Positions 36,429 through 48,984 of a stretch of DNA of 64,000 nucleotides are shown here, piece after piece. Source of the stretch: Amphirosellinia nigrospora (lineage: Eukaryota > Ascomycota > Sordariomycetes > Xylariales > Xylariaceae); assembly GCA_004123355.1 (NCBI GenBank), contig SCHM01000003.1:3863058-3927057 (forward strand). The letters run 5' to 3'. The notes under the pieces were generated by a model that had not been told where the DNA came from, searched no databases, and worked only from the letters and a program-made list of their open reading frames with translations. Made by a program: the position numbers and the translations under genes. The first letter of the stretch is position 1, and every line of letters starts with the position of its first letter.

Positions 36429-37345
36429 CTATATTGCAAAGTCACTTCTCAGAATGGTCTTCCGCACAATCTCGCTAAACCGCTTGTTGTCCTCCAGCGA
36501 ATGAGGCACGTCGTGCGATCCGGTATGCTCATAAACTGCAGCCATAGTCGTATCGCATAGCCGGACAAGGTGCTCGGCGTGTGGCTTGAATAGATCCTGC
36601 ACCCCACACATGTGCGGTAGGTATGTTGATTCTTTCCTCGTGTAAATCAGGATGGAAGCAATACGGCCTCAGGTGGGCGTTTTCGGGAGCTCCAATGAGC
36701 TTCGAGAGATACTGCACCCTCGACCTCCATGTTGGAAACATGTCGGCTAGCATACTCGCCTCGGAATCTGGCAGAGGTTGTGCGCAGACCGACCCACAGC
36801 TGGCTTGACGCTGCCATAGGGATGCGTCAGTGCTGAGCGGATTGTCGCCTGTGATCAGGCCGTAGACGTCTTGGCCGAGCGAGTTGCACCAGCTGAATGG
36901 AAGCGTGCCGCTGATGAAGATGGCAAATCGAAATAACGGTGCCGAGAACGGCTTCTCGATCTGATGTTTGAGAAGGAGAGCGGCAGTGAGCATCGAACCC
37001 TACGTACGGCGTTCATCCAGTCAGTCACGTAACTGCGCAGTAACCTAGCAACTCTTTTGGGTTTACCTCGGAGACTCCCATCACTCCATCGAAGGGACCA
37101 TCGCTCTCAACGAACTCCTCTATCCGGCGTAGAGCACGAGCCACATTCTCCGTAGTCAAGATATCCACATACGTGAGGTACGGACCAGGATAAACGTCAG
37201 AGAGGAATTTTTGGGGTACGACATCAATATTCCCCTCAAACCACTCATATGTGTATTCTTGAGGCAAAAAGGCCCGCATCTTTTCCGTCTTGGATTGGAA
37301 AATCGTGGCATTGATTGCCGTCCCATGAAGACAGAGGATACGCAT
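36429..37345 (-). CDS. FSH-family serine hydrolase (LovG-like), next to the PKS
   Basis: Alpha/beta serine hydrolase. Members beside fungal reducing PKS genes can act as the thioesterase that releases the polyketide (LovG in lovastatin synthesis). The start at 37345 gives MRILCLHGTAINATIFQSK, the family N-terminus. The nucleophile elbow is split by an intron (37000-37066, 67 bp): GVMGVSE joins GSMLTAALLLK, making GVSEGS with Ser near residue 92. Then FAIFISGTLPFSW, NIPTAHMCGVQDLF (likely catalytic Asp) and GSHDVPHS (catalytic His). One frame break near 36610 connects PTAH to MCGVQD. About 283 aa. It is transcribed away from the PKS, with a shared 660-bp promoter region. Substrate and role as the releasing enzyme are inferred from family and position. 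Confidence 0.88.
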
Positions 37346-38007
37346 GGGTTAAAACGAGGACCTGTTTTTGGATGACTTGTCTTCTATCGTGAGTAGGATA
37401 AATGGTGAACCGTGCTACGTGAAAGTCGTTTGGAGGTCCGTTGGAAAGGGGAACTAAATACAATTGCTGAAATCCTGAACTTCGACTGGAGAGAAGATGA
37501 AGTTTCGGCGCGAGCGCTATGGCCTCGTAGATGTCTCTGCTGCAACTTGCAACCTGCATCGCTAGCTCCAAAAATTTGGCCAACTTTGCTCGAGTATGCA
37601 TATCCGCGTATGCCACGACCTTGTTTACGGTATGGATATTGTGCCAAAGGCTTGCGAATCACAAATCAAGATGTTAGCCGATATGGCACTGAGACAGGTG
37701 AGGCTTACTTCGGCAAGCCATCTGGACGAGACTAGGACTATCAGGGCGTGCCTTGAAATGAGAATTGCATTATCATATCATGGAGCGTAGCATCCTGAAC
37801 GCCACCCCTTATGCTCGTATAAATATGTCGTTGCTTCATGGCTTCTAAACTTTTAGATATATGCCCTTTAATACGTATTCAAGCATCCTCGTCCGCGGCC
37901 CGAACATACCATCCTACTACCTCGTCTACCTTCTACCTCAATCGGCATCCCATCTATTGACGCTTTCAAGATTCGATAGTGCCAAACTGCTAGGCCTGAC
38001 AATTAGA
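37346..38007. promoter_or_regulatory. Divergent promoter region between FSH hydrolase and PKS
   Basis: 662 bp between two divergent starts, which would allow coordinated control of release enzyme and PKS. A TATA-like ATAAATAT lies near 37818. An open frame reads into the PKS start from 37861, but the PKS protein begins convincingly at 38008. I recognise no cluster-specific operator. Confidence 0.45.
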
Positions 38008-41000
38008 ATGTCTGATTCGGACATTGCTATTATCGGGCTAGCATGCCGCTTTCCGGGTGAGGCCCGCTCTCCGGCGGCCTTCTTTGAAATGCTCCTCCAG
38101 GGCAGAGATGCATGGAGTGACGTCCCACCTACACGATTCAATTCTCAAGCATTCCGTCACCAGAACCGGGAAAGACCCGGGTCACTAGTAAGACTAGTAT
38201 TGCGTCGCTCTCTATTGGGCACTGCTGATTAGTGTCTTAGGTCGCTGGGGCGGATACTTCTTGGAGAGGACGTGTCGAAATGGGACGCCCCTTTCTTCGC
38301 TACATCTGCTGTAGAAGCTCGTGCTATTGATCCCCAGCAGCGTCTTCTTTTAGAGGTCGCCTATGAAAGCCTTGAGAATGCAGGCATTCCGATCGAGGCA
38401 ATTTCGAACACGGAGACCGCTTGTTTCGTCGGGGGGTTTACACACGACTACAAAACCATTGTTACACGAGATATACATGCAACACCGCAGTATGCAATCA
38501 CTGGCACCGCCATGAATATGCTTGCCAATCGTGTCAGTTGGTTCTTGTGAGTATTTGTGTCCCAAGTTGTCATCTGAACCGATTAGGGGCTAACGCTACT
38601 AGCAATCTGCGAGGAGCATCTGTCACGACTGACACGGCCTGCTCAAGCTCACTAGCAGCACTACATCTTGCGTGTGGACTATCCGCTCGAGCTCAAATAA
38701 GACACGGTGTGCGCTTGTAGGGGGTACGAGTCTTATCCTGGGCCCAGATGTATCCTGCGGCCTCAATGCACTGGGATTTTTGAGCCCGATAGTCGTTGCT
38801 ATGCATTCGACTCGCGCGCCAACGGCTATGCTCGAGGTGAGGGAATATGTATGCTTGTAGTAAAGCATATTGATGATGCTATTCGTGATGGTGATCCAAT
38901 CCGCGCTGTGATCCGGGGCACAGGGCTCAATCAGGATGGTAAAGTACGCTCAATCAACATCCTGCTTGCTCGTTTAAGGCTGCTAATGCTTATATAGACA
39001 GCGGGAATCGTGCTGCCAGATGGGGACGCTCAGGTGGATTTGATACGCCAAACATATGAACTAGCTGGCCTCAATCCTGCGGACACGCAGTACGCAGAGT
39101 TGCATGGTACCGGTACGAAGGCGGGCGATCCTACCGAAATGACGGCTATTGCTAGAACAATTGCTCATGGAGACCGAAGCTCCCTCTATTGCGGCTCTGT
39201 CAAGACGCAAATTGGCCACACAGAGGGCGTAGCGGGCATTGCTGGTGTCCTGAAGTGTGTGCTCGCGCTGGAGCGCGGCCTCATTCCTCCGCATCTCAAT
39301 TTCACAAAACCCAACCCGCGCCTGCGCCTCAACTCCTGGAATATAATTCTTCCCAGTGCTCCAGTTCCATGGCCGGAAACTGAGATACGAAGATGCTCTG
39401 TCAACAATTTCGGTTTCGGCGGTACTAATGCGCATGCGATTCTTGATGACGCATGTAATTATATGCGTCTCCGAAACCTGGCCCTCACTAGTCCTTTACA
39501 AGAATTGTGTTTCTCACAGAATAATAACGTCGCTCTGGCAGCGAAAACGTCGATTCCAATTACAAATGGCGAGGTTTCGGACTCTCCAGCTCGCATCTTT
39601 GTCCTCTCTGCACCTGAGCAAGAAGCAATTGCCCGCCAGCGTTCGGCATATGCGAGTTACCTCGAGAGAGGTGTCTCCCCCTCCGTCATGCAGCATCTAG
39701 CCTTCACATTGTCCGAACGTCGGTCCATCTTCCAGTGGCGTCATGCCGTTGTCGCCCACTCTGTCAACGATCTCTTGTCGTCTTGGGTAGATGAGAACCT
39801 CAAACCAGCTAAAGCTACGGCTCCTGCAACGTTTCGTTTGTGTTTACGGGACAAGGTGCTCAGTGGTATGCGATGGGTCGCGAGTTAACCACTTATGAGG
39901 TATTCTCAGCGTCCATCAAGAAATCTGCTACCGTGCTTTTGGAGTTGGGAAGTCCTTGGAATGCTTGGATGAGCTCTTCGCCTCGGAGCTGGAGTCAAAG
40001 GTCAACCAAGCTGAATACGCTCAACCACTTTGCACAGTCTTGCAAATTGCACTCGTTGATCTCATTGCACAATGGGGAGTCAAACCCCACGCCGTGGTTG
40101 GCCATTCATCAGGCGAGATTGCAGGCGTACGCTGCAGGTGCTTTATCTAGAGAGCATTGCTTGAAAATTGCGTATCACCGAGGCCGCGTGTCTAGCCAGG
40201 CAAAGGAAAAGCACCCACATGGCACAATGATGGCTGTCGCTTACACGTAGAAGATGTTGAGCCATATCTTGCCCACACCGGAGACGGTGTCATTATTGCT
40301 TGTGTTAATAGTCCGACCAGCGTCACTCTTTCGGGAAATAAGCCAGATCTAATGGATCTGCAGACCGTCTTTAATCAGAAAAACATATTCTGCCGTCTTC
40401 TCCAGGTGGAGAATGCCTATCATAGTCCTCAAATGCTTAGCGTTGCCGAAGACTATCGGAAGAGCATCGCGGATATCGTGCCCATAGATCAGTCGTCTAC
40501 ACAATTCTACTCTACTGTGGAGAGTTGTCGTGTCCCAACTTCTCGACTGACTGCTGACTACTGGGTTACCAACCTGTGCTCCCCTGTGCAGTTTGTGGCA
40601 GCGCTGGATGACATGCTGTATGCAAATGTGGAGAGAAAGATCCTCAAAGCAAGTCACAGGCGACAGGTATTCTTCTCGAGATTGGCCCTCATTCTGCTCT
40701 TGCCGGCCCTATCAAACAGTATAAATCGGCACGTAGTGGACTCGAACACGTAGAATATCGGAGTGTTTTGTCACGAGAGCAAAATGCAACACTAACCCAT
40801 TGCGTGCGATGGCTGGGCTGTGGATGAAGGGGGCGTCTATAGATCTCAACAAGTAAGTCAATTGTTGCATCTCCAAAATTTTCTTCAGATCCTTCTAACA
40901 TTTTATTACAGGTTAAAGTAGAGACGAGACTCCCGCCCAAAGCATGTCTTAGTTGACCTACCTTTGTATAGTTGGAACCACTCTACTTTTTGGCATGAGG

Positions 41001-44000
41001 CCCGGGGTCTAGAAATCACCGCTTCCCAGAATATCCGAGACATGATCTAATTGGCTCACGAATAGAAAACTCAATCCGCTTGAGCCTGTATGGAAGAATC
41101 CAGTTGCGCGTCTCGGAACTACCTTGCTCCAAGATCATCAAATCCATGGCGATATTATTTTCCTGCCGCTGGTGTGATTTGCACTGCGGTTGAAGCGGCA
41201 CTCCAGTTTGCAGAAGCTGATAGCCTCAACCGGGATATCACAGGCTTTGAATTACGTGATTTCTGCATTACTCGGCCCGTCGTCATTCAGGATCTCGACA
41301 ACGGTGTTGAAATTCTTAACATCTCAAGAAGAGAAAGCTCGGTATGGGCAGCGGTGCCGGGTCATGGCATGAATTTACGTTCTATTCCTGCCAGGACAAT
41401 GGAGTGTTCGTAGAACACGCGTGCGGATTGATAGAAATCCAGTACGCCAACCAATTTCGGAAGTTGATAGCGGGAAAGAGTTCGCAGAAGAGATTCTGGC
41501 ACGTCAGAAAAAGTGGAATACGACGAGGGTAACATGTGTTGACCCGGTGGATAGCTTGGCTCACTATGGATTTTGGAAGTCCGAGGGTCTTGTTTGGTGA
41601 GCCCAAACTAATCTTAAAATATGAAGAGGACCGAACTAAATGCAAAGCAGGGCGAACGTTCCGAGGCCTAACCAGCATTCGCAAAACAGATGGTACTGTG
41701 GTATTTGAGGTCACGGTTCCAGACGTGCGTTCCTCTATGCCATTGAATTGTGAAAGTATTTCTCTCATCCTGCGACACTCGAGCTGGTCTGCAGACGATG
41801 TTGGTCGCTGTTCCTACAATGCCCGGCGTTCCCAAGCAGATCTGGATCCCAACAACAATTAGAAGCATACAGATTTCAAGAAACATATCCCATGAGCGCG
41901 GTGGGGTGTTTCACGGCTTCTGCGAGTCCTCGCTCCGCGGGATTAGGGAGATGATAGCTCAATTATGGTTGGAACGAAGCCTTCGATACACTCCCGTCAA
42001 TCACGTGGATGGGTGTGACATTCACCGGGTTGGGAGTGAATCAAAGTCTACCAGGAGACTCAAGCCTCCGAGACCAATCTCGATTAAGCTTTGCTCCATA
42101 CCTCATGGAAGCCGACGTGTTGGGGCTCGATTGGCGGCGAGACTTGGACGATGGCGGCGAATCTCCCGGTGAACTGGCCGATTCTGTTCCCAATCCAACG
42201 AAGTTGTGAAAATAATGTGTCGACGGGCGTTGCGAAACCTCGATTCTAGCACTCGTTCTTCACTCCCACAGTATTGCAAAAGTATGTGGAGTGGATGGAA
42301 AAGCGATGCGAGACTGAGGAGACTGGCGACTTATCATCTCCATCCCCACCGTCTGACGAGAACGATGACAACATCATATCGGATTTTCTCACCACTTACT
42401 CTTTCGACGGAAAATTTTGCAGCCACGTCTTCAACTGCCTAGATGATATATTCAAACAGAAAACGACCCTCTGGCTGTTTTGATGTCTGAAGATAGTTTG
42501 TCTAGGTTTTATCGCGAGACCTTCGGCTCTTCTGCCAGCACTCGAATCTTACAAAACTGGTTCGACCTCAAGGGCCATAAGAACCCTCGTTTACGAGTGA
42601 TCGGATTGGGGAGGTACAGCTTCGGCTACTGTTCCCGTGTTAGATAAACTAGGGATCAAAATGGAGAGACGCCTCGATTTTCCCACTGGACATTTACGGA
42701 TATCTCGACTGGATGGTTTGAGAATGCAAGAGACCTACTCAAGAAATGGGCCCTCGAGTGGAATATAGAAAACTGGATGTTGAGAACGACGTGGTAGAGC
42801 AAGGATTTGATCCCGAGTCTTACGATGTGGTGCTGGCTGTCAACGTAAGTTTCCAGATTCCCTTTTCGCGCCCCTAATCAATACTTTGTTACTGACTTTT
42901 ATAAGTATTACATGCAACAAAGACCTTAAAAAGACACTGCAAACTGTAGACGTCTACTGAAACCTGGAGCAGCCTTGTCTTGGGCGAAAATACCAATCCA
43001 AATGATATTAGTTCCTTTATCTTTGGGATCTACCTGGATGGTGGGTTGCTGAAGATGGGAGAGAAAACGGACCCTTGATATTGCGCTCTGAATGGGATGC
43101 GGTTCTCAAGGAGGCTGGCTTTTCCGCCGCGGAAATCAAATTGCCCGATACTGACTTGACCGCTCATAGAATGTCAGTATTGGTAAGTACACGACACGAG
43201 GAGCAAGATTTCCGTTCTAAAGACATTGATCGTGACGCCCGATAACTACGCCAGCCCTACAAGCACTCTCGCGTCTTTGATCCGTTGCGAATTCGAACGT
43301 CTGGGAGCAAGCGTAGAAGTTAGAGACATTCAAACGGCGCGGAGAGTGTGACCGGGAAATCTGTGGTGTCCCTTCTTGAGTACGAAAACGCGTTCCTTGA
43401 AGAAATTGGGGAAACCCAGTTTGAGCGAGCAAAACAAGTATTTCTCCATAGCGCGGAGCTTCTTTGGGTTACGAGATCAGATCCGACGAAAAAGCCAGGT
43501 CATCCGAGCAGACGCATCATATCTGGCTCCTGCGTTGTCTAAAAACGGAAGACGCCTCCCGTCGGCTGTATGAGCTTCACTTTTGCAGAGCAGCCGCTCC
43601 AGATATAGATTCGGCCGCCCGCACCATTCGCCGTCGACTTTGCAGTTTTTGGGGAGCAAAGCAGACTTGCCTGAAGAGATGGAGACTGTTGAACAATGGG
43701 GCGTTGTGCATCCCGCGTTACTTTCCCGAGCCGATCTTGAATCGCTCCTTGTCACTCAAAGAGACCGGTGCTGCGCCGAGGTTGAGGCGCTTACTCAGCC
43801 TAACCGGCCTCTGAAGTTGACCATTGGAGTACCTGGAATGTTGGACACTCTTCACTTCGTTGATGATGATGTGCCTTTCCAGCCTTTGGCAGATGAAGAA
43901 GTCGAGATCGAAGTAAAGGCATGCGCCATGAACTTTTTGTGAGTGTTTTGTTCCCTTTTCTGTTTACTGCGTGCAAAGCGATTAATCATATTCAGAGTAT

Positions 44001-46215
44001 CATGATCGCCATGGGTCAGATCCAGCATCCTGATCTGGGTTACGAAGCTTCCCGGCATCATCCGCCACGTAGGCGCTAAGGTGACCAAATTCTCCCGGTG
44101 ACCGTTAATCTACATGGGTTTGGGGGCTATGCGAAATTCTATCAGATCCCTGAATCTTGTGTCCATGCTCTCCCCGCCGGCATGACGCTCGAAGAAGGTG
44201 TAACGATTCCCATAGCCTATGCTACAGCCTACCAATCCTTAATTGAGGTCGCTAGATTACAAAAGGGAGAGTCAGTGCTCATCCACGCCGCCGCTGGAGG
44301 TGAGTCCCAATTGCCCACACTCGACAGTCTGTTTCTCATCTATATTTACGCTAACTCCTTTGACAGGTTTGGGCCAGGCCCTCATTCAGATCGCCAAAAT
44401 GCTGGGAGCCGAAATCTTCTGTACGGTGGGTAGCAACACTAAAAAGTGGGCGATCATCGACTTGGTGTGAAGCCCGATCACATTTTCAGCTCCCGAGACC
44501 TCTCATTCGACAAGGGAATACAGCGCCTCACTAAAGGTCGGGGAGTTGATGTGGTCGTGAACTCTCTGGCGGGAGAAGCATTACGGAAGAGCTGGGAATG
44601 TCTCGCGCCTTACGGTCGATTTATCGAGGTCGGGAAAAAAGACATTATCGGCAACAGTGGGCTCGACATGCGGCCGTTCTTAGAAAATACACTCTTTGCG
44701 GGTGTCAACCTCGAACGTATGATGGTGGTTAACCCACAAAAAAGCTTCAGTCTAGTATCGCAAGTCCTGAAGCTGTTCGAACGAGGCGCAATCGGTCTCA
44801 TACGGCCAATTTCTGTGCATGACTTCACAGAAGTCGAATCTGTGTTTCGGACAATGCAGCGAGGAGCACATATTGGAAAGTTGGTTCTTCGCATCACACC
44901 CGAGTCACGCATTTTAGCTGCGCCCCAGAAATCTATCCGCTTAAACTTGGATCCAAATTCTACCTACTTGCTTGTCGGTGGCTTGGGCGGCCTAGGCCGA
45001 GCGGAAGCGTTGTTCATGGCGGAACATGGCGCGCGCCACATTGCGTTCATCTCCCGGTCTGGGAGTGCACGACAGGAGGCGAAGGATTTACTTGAGAGAT
45101 TGAGAGGCTTTGGTGTGGACGCGAGGGCTTACGCAGGAGATATCGCAGACAAGACTCGACTCCAAGAGATCCTCGAGGAGATGGCCACAGTTATGCCTCC
45201 CATTCGAGGAGTGGTACAGGGAGCCATGGTTTTGGATGACGGGCTATTCCACAAGATGACCTTTGAACAGTGGGTGACAGCTACGAGGCCTAAGATACAA
45301 GGTAAATTTCACCCTTAGGCAATTAAATGCGGAAAAACTGACTTGGCACGACTAGGAAGCTGGAATTTGCACGAGCTCCTCCCCCAGGACCTCGATTTCT
45401 TCATTCAGCTCTCTTCACTCGCTGGAATCATCGGGTCTATCTCGCAGGCAAATTATTCGGCAGGGAACACTTTCCAGGACGCGCTGGCACAGTATCGACG
45501 TGCGAAAGGATTACCGGCTTCGAGCATTGACCTCGGACTTATGAAAGACATCGGTTATGCCGAAGAGCATAAAGATGTGGCTGCTAACAAGAGTTCATTG
45601 AAATTGGTAAGTTGCCGCTGTTTCTATCGTTCTGGATAACTCGCGCCTTGCTAACAGATCCGGGATAATTAGACAAGCGTTGATAAGAATCAGTTCCTGC
45701 ACATACTCAAGTGCGCAATGGCCGGCACTGTCAACGGCAAGAATCCATTTCCCACGCAACTTATTGTAGGCGCCGGTAGCGGGGGTGCCGTCCAAGCATC
45801 AGATGCCGACAACATCGGCGGCGGGGACTATTACTGGCTCCGGACGCTCTCGCAGTTCGCCTATCTTCAACGGCTCGATGTCCAGGAGTCCTCGGCCAGG
45901 GAAGAAAAGGCCAGCGACAATGGAGCAATTGAGAAACTCAGCAATGTCACTTCCATGGATGCTGCAGCTGAGATCGTGCAAGATATCTTGCTGGCTAAAG
46001 TGACGAAGGTTATTATGGTCCCTGCTACGGATATTGACACATCCAAGCCTGTATACACGTACGGAGTGGATAGTCTGGTGGCGGTGGAGCTACGGAACTG
46101 GCTGGCGCTCGAGTTGAAGAGTGACATTAGCATATTTGATCTTACGAGCAGTGCGCCTATTACAGAGGTGTGCAAGAAGATTGCTGGCCGGTCGCAGCTT
46201 GTCCGGGAGAGGTGA
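38008..46215 (+). CDS. Highly reducing type I polyketide synthase (KS-AT-DH-MT-ER-KR-ACP)
   Basis: Iterative synthase of a reduced, possibly C-methylated polyketide. KS (about 38010-39440): [12 protein letters not shown], active-site Cys in [15 protein letters not shown], His in [11 protein letters not shown] and [24 protein letters not shown] (39830-40740): [25 protein letters not shown] (about 41020-41880): [23 protein letters not shown] (42230-43200): a degraded [15 protein letters not shown] and [13 protein letters not shown] (43800-44900): [26 protein letters not shown] (44930-45640): [30 protein letters not shown] (45950-46190): [14 protein letters not shown]. No terminal thioesterase. 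Introns with clear borders: 38547-38602, 38944-38997, 40853-40911, 44300-44366, 45302-45355, 45607-45672. More than a dozen frame breaks, densest in AT, DH and MT. Full length (about 2,580 aa) and all active-site residues kept, so silencing cannot be told from sequence error. Confidence 0.96.
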
Positions 46216-47691
46216 AGGATGAAGTAGTTGACGCTTGAGCGTGCTAGGCGGAAGTGAATATAAGCTTGGCTAAGTTGGTCATGTTTATTTATACCTTGAT
46301 AATTTTGGAACTTTAAGCATTGCAAGTTCATAAATGATTGGCATGGTAGATGATTACGTAATACACGATGCCGCAGCCACCACTTCGTTGAGCACCCCGC
46401 CCCCTTGTTAGCAGCGGATACCCTGTAATTTAACTGTATCTTACTTTTGGGGGCTCCCAACATATTCTCACTATTGCGACTTCATCTCTCCCTTCCCCTC
46501 TATTCTACGTCACCCCCCATACGCCACACTTTGAGGTGAAGAATGTATTTGATGGCCTTCGTCACTAATATAAAAATGCGGTTGCTCAACAATACGACGC
46601 TCGAGGCAGCAGCTGTCTTATGACATTCTATCTCATAGAGTAAGTCAATTCCGGCATTTGCCACGTCTCAGCTATACGACAACCAGACAGTAGGGCCCAG
46701 ATATCACTCGCTTGTTGTATGATTCTTTTGCCTGTGCAACAAGCCCAAGCACAAGCAATTCATACCCCCGGTTTTTATTATCAGTTCAAAGGACATAACC
46801 GGCTTAGAATAAGCGACACAACCTACTGTACGCGGTTTATGACGAATATGATTATCTCACATCCTGTTCCAACAGTTTTCGAGATACCAAGATTGATGCA
46901 CATGACAGCACTCTGCAAAGATATCCCGCCCGTGGCGACTAGACTCAATTCTCATCCTTCATCAAAAAGGTGCGGCGTTGTCTTATGGAGGCGCTGTCTC
47001 GCGCACCAACATACCTACCTATTGTATTGACTCTGTGTATCCTTAGTACCTTACTGGCAAGTGAGTATCGCGACCAATCTGGGGTTGCGATCACGTGCAT
47101 CTTTACCTTCGTGACGGTATCACTACTGTTCAGAGTTGTAGGCGCAGCTACCAGTTTATTATGATAATTACCGGCGTCATACGTACCGAGAGGCTGGGGT
47201 CAGATCTGAGATTGTGAGGTTGCACATCGTGTCTATTATCAACATACACTCATGCGGGTCATCTCGACGGGCCATCTATTCGCAAATTCTTTCGGGGTTA
47301 TCCCAGGGGCAAGATGCTAAAATTGATACGCATCTATTATTTCAAGATAGACAACCGTCATTTCACATGTAGTTGCCCACTACTATTAGCGGCCGATTGA
47401 GCTAGGTCCCAGCGGATAGGTGCGTTGCCCCGTGCACTTTGCTCTAATATCTGTTGGCACTCTTTGGGAGCATCCGTACGTCTAACTGTTCAAGGAAGAG
47501 ATTACTGCCGTGAAAGATGATGCCAGCTGGGGTATTAGTTGGCGTGGACATCCCTGCTCGCCAATTTCGCCTCAGCCATCTACATTTCATACACTTCTAC
47601 CCTACGAGGGATTCCCGGTTGGATCTTTCAGTCCTGTTGTAGCTCTAGGCGCTTGTGACAAGTCGTTCATTCCCTCAAATCCATAACGAAC
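46216..47691. other. Intergenic region downstream of the PKS
   Basis: About 1.5 kb. A short frame from ATG 46985 to 47164 encodes two hydrophobic stretches (YLPIVLTLCILSTLLA, CIFTFVTVSLLF) and holds a GTGAGT donor-like site after the first. It could be a membrane-anchored first exon, but I find no convincing continuation. Nothing else is recognisable. Confidence 0.4.
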
Positions 47692-48268
47692 ATGAACCTG
47701 TCCGACCTCTCGGGCCAGTTTGACTGGCACAGCGCGATGGGTACTACGGTGAAGACAATGCGAGACACATGCTTCGAAACCTGGGGATTCCTCGTCTACC
47801 ACTGTACCTACGGCGATGACGAAGCTTGGAGCCGGTATATGGCGCATTTCCAGGAGGAGGTCAAACTGTATTTTGGAACACCTCGGCTGCGACTTACTGA
47901 TGAAACAGTACGAGGACCAAGTGACGTTGAAGGGCGCCTCTAAGCAGCAGGTTCGCGAGCGCTTTGTAGAATGGAAGGACCAACACAGCGTCTCCATTGA
48001 GCTACCTGAAACGAACCAGCTCGTGAGACGACTCCCAATGCCTAGTGATGCGAGTCTCCGCCTGCCGCGGTTCACTTACTGTCTCTACGTCAACCAGAAG
48101 TGCCTTGACACGCTTATAGCATACCTCGACGCCAAGGTCAGCGGCGCCCGCCCAACACTTGTCACGGTCGTAACTGACGGCGATTACTCCCCCTCTGCAC
48201 GCGCGTCCTCTCGCCGCCGATGCTCTGACGTCGCAAGCTGCACCGACGAATACGTAGGGTGGGAGTAA
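47692..48268 (+). CDS. Conserved fungal protein of unknown function
   Basis: A protein of about 190 residues. The start at 47692 is an ATG. The N-terminal block TTVKTMRDTCFETWGFLVYH-CTYGDDEAW-YMAHFQEEV, then GASKQQVRERFVEWK, then LPRFTYCLYVNQKCLDTLI match a pattern I recognise from uncharacterised proteins common in filamentous ascomycetes. The frame breaks near 47885-47930, with the second half in the next frame. The end at 48268 (EYVGWE) may be premature, since relatives tend to continue past the VGW block. No catalytic motif or signal peptide is visible. It lies 1.5 kb downstream of the PKS; whether it belongs to that cluster is unknown. Confidence 0.6.
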
Positions 48269-48984
48269 TACTACTGAGGTCTAGAGCGGTCTATACCCCC
48301 CAATGAAAGTTGTTCCCGAACTTCCACCGCAAGTAATTTTACTACCGAGAGATTAGATAGGAGCTGAAACTAGGTTCTTGCCATCTTCGCGCAATACCTC
48401 TTTATTAAGTTCTGGATTGCATTGTACTTGTAAAGCCACATTGACTATAGGGATTAAGGATCAATAAAGTCAAAAGGCCTCTCTCCTCATACAGGATTAT
48501 CGGAGTAGGAAGGTTGTTGGTGGTCACTGCATTGCGTATGGCAAATGACGAGGTCGCCTTTCATCTGAAAACCTTAAAGTATTGCCCTATATAACTCCCG
48601 TTTGACTTGAATAAGAAAACTAAGCATTGCTCTATTGCTTACTTAACCTTCTAAATATTGTGCTATTTAGCTTACGACATTGTCTAGTCAACCTCGTGCT
48701 TCTCTTTCTGCTAATACTACACTAAAAGACAGCGCTTACTCGACATCATTATACGCCTGTTTGGGAATATCTTTCACATATCTACCTCGCCTGTATCATC
48801 GAGTATGCGCACTCCAATTTGGATCTTCATTACCTCGCCCCTGAATTTCAAGTGACAGCCTGCACTTAGAGCTTGGCCTATTTTTTTTTACTTTGGTTTC
48901 GATACTAACAAAGGTACTCGCAGTTGAACAGCTCCGAACAAGGTTTTACATCACTAGTTGAGTCATTCAAGCCATTATCACAAG
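48269..48984. other. Intergenic region upstream of the AEPKE-repeat gene
   Basis: About 700 bp, AT-rich with several poly-T stretches near 48881. It presumably holds the promoter of the following gene. Nothing specific is recognised. Confidence 0.35.

Noticed and set aside
38008-46215. The PKS as a RIP-inactivated pseudogene
   Set aside because: Breaks are indels rather than C-to-T stops, active-site residues of the domains are kept, and the break density is close to that of essential genes in the same window.
46985-47164. A cytochrome P450 or other membrane-anchored cluster gene starting at 46985
   Set aside because: It has only a hydrophobic start and a donor-like site. No heme-binding or other catalytic motif follows in any frame.
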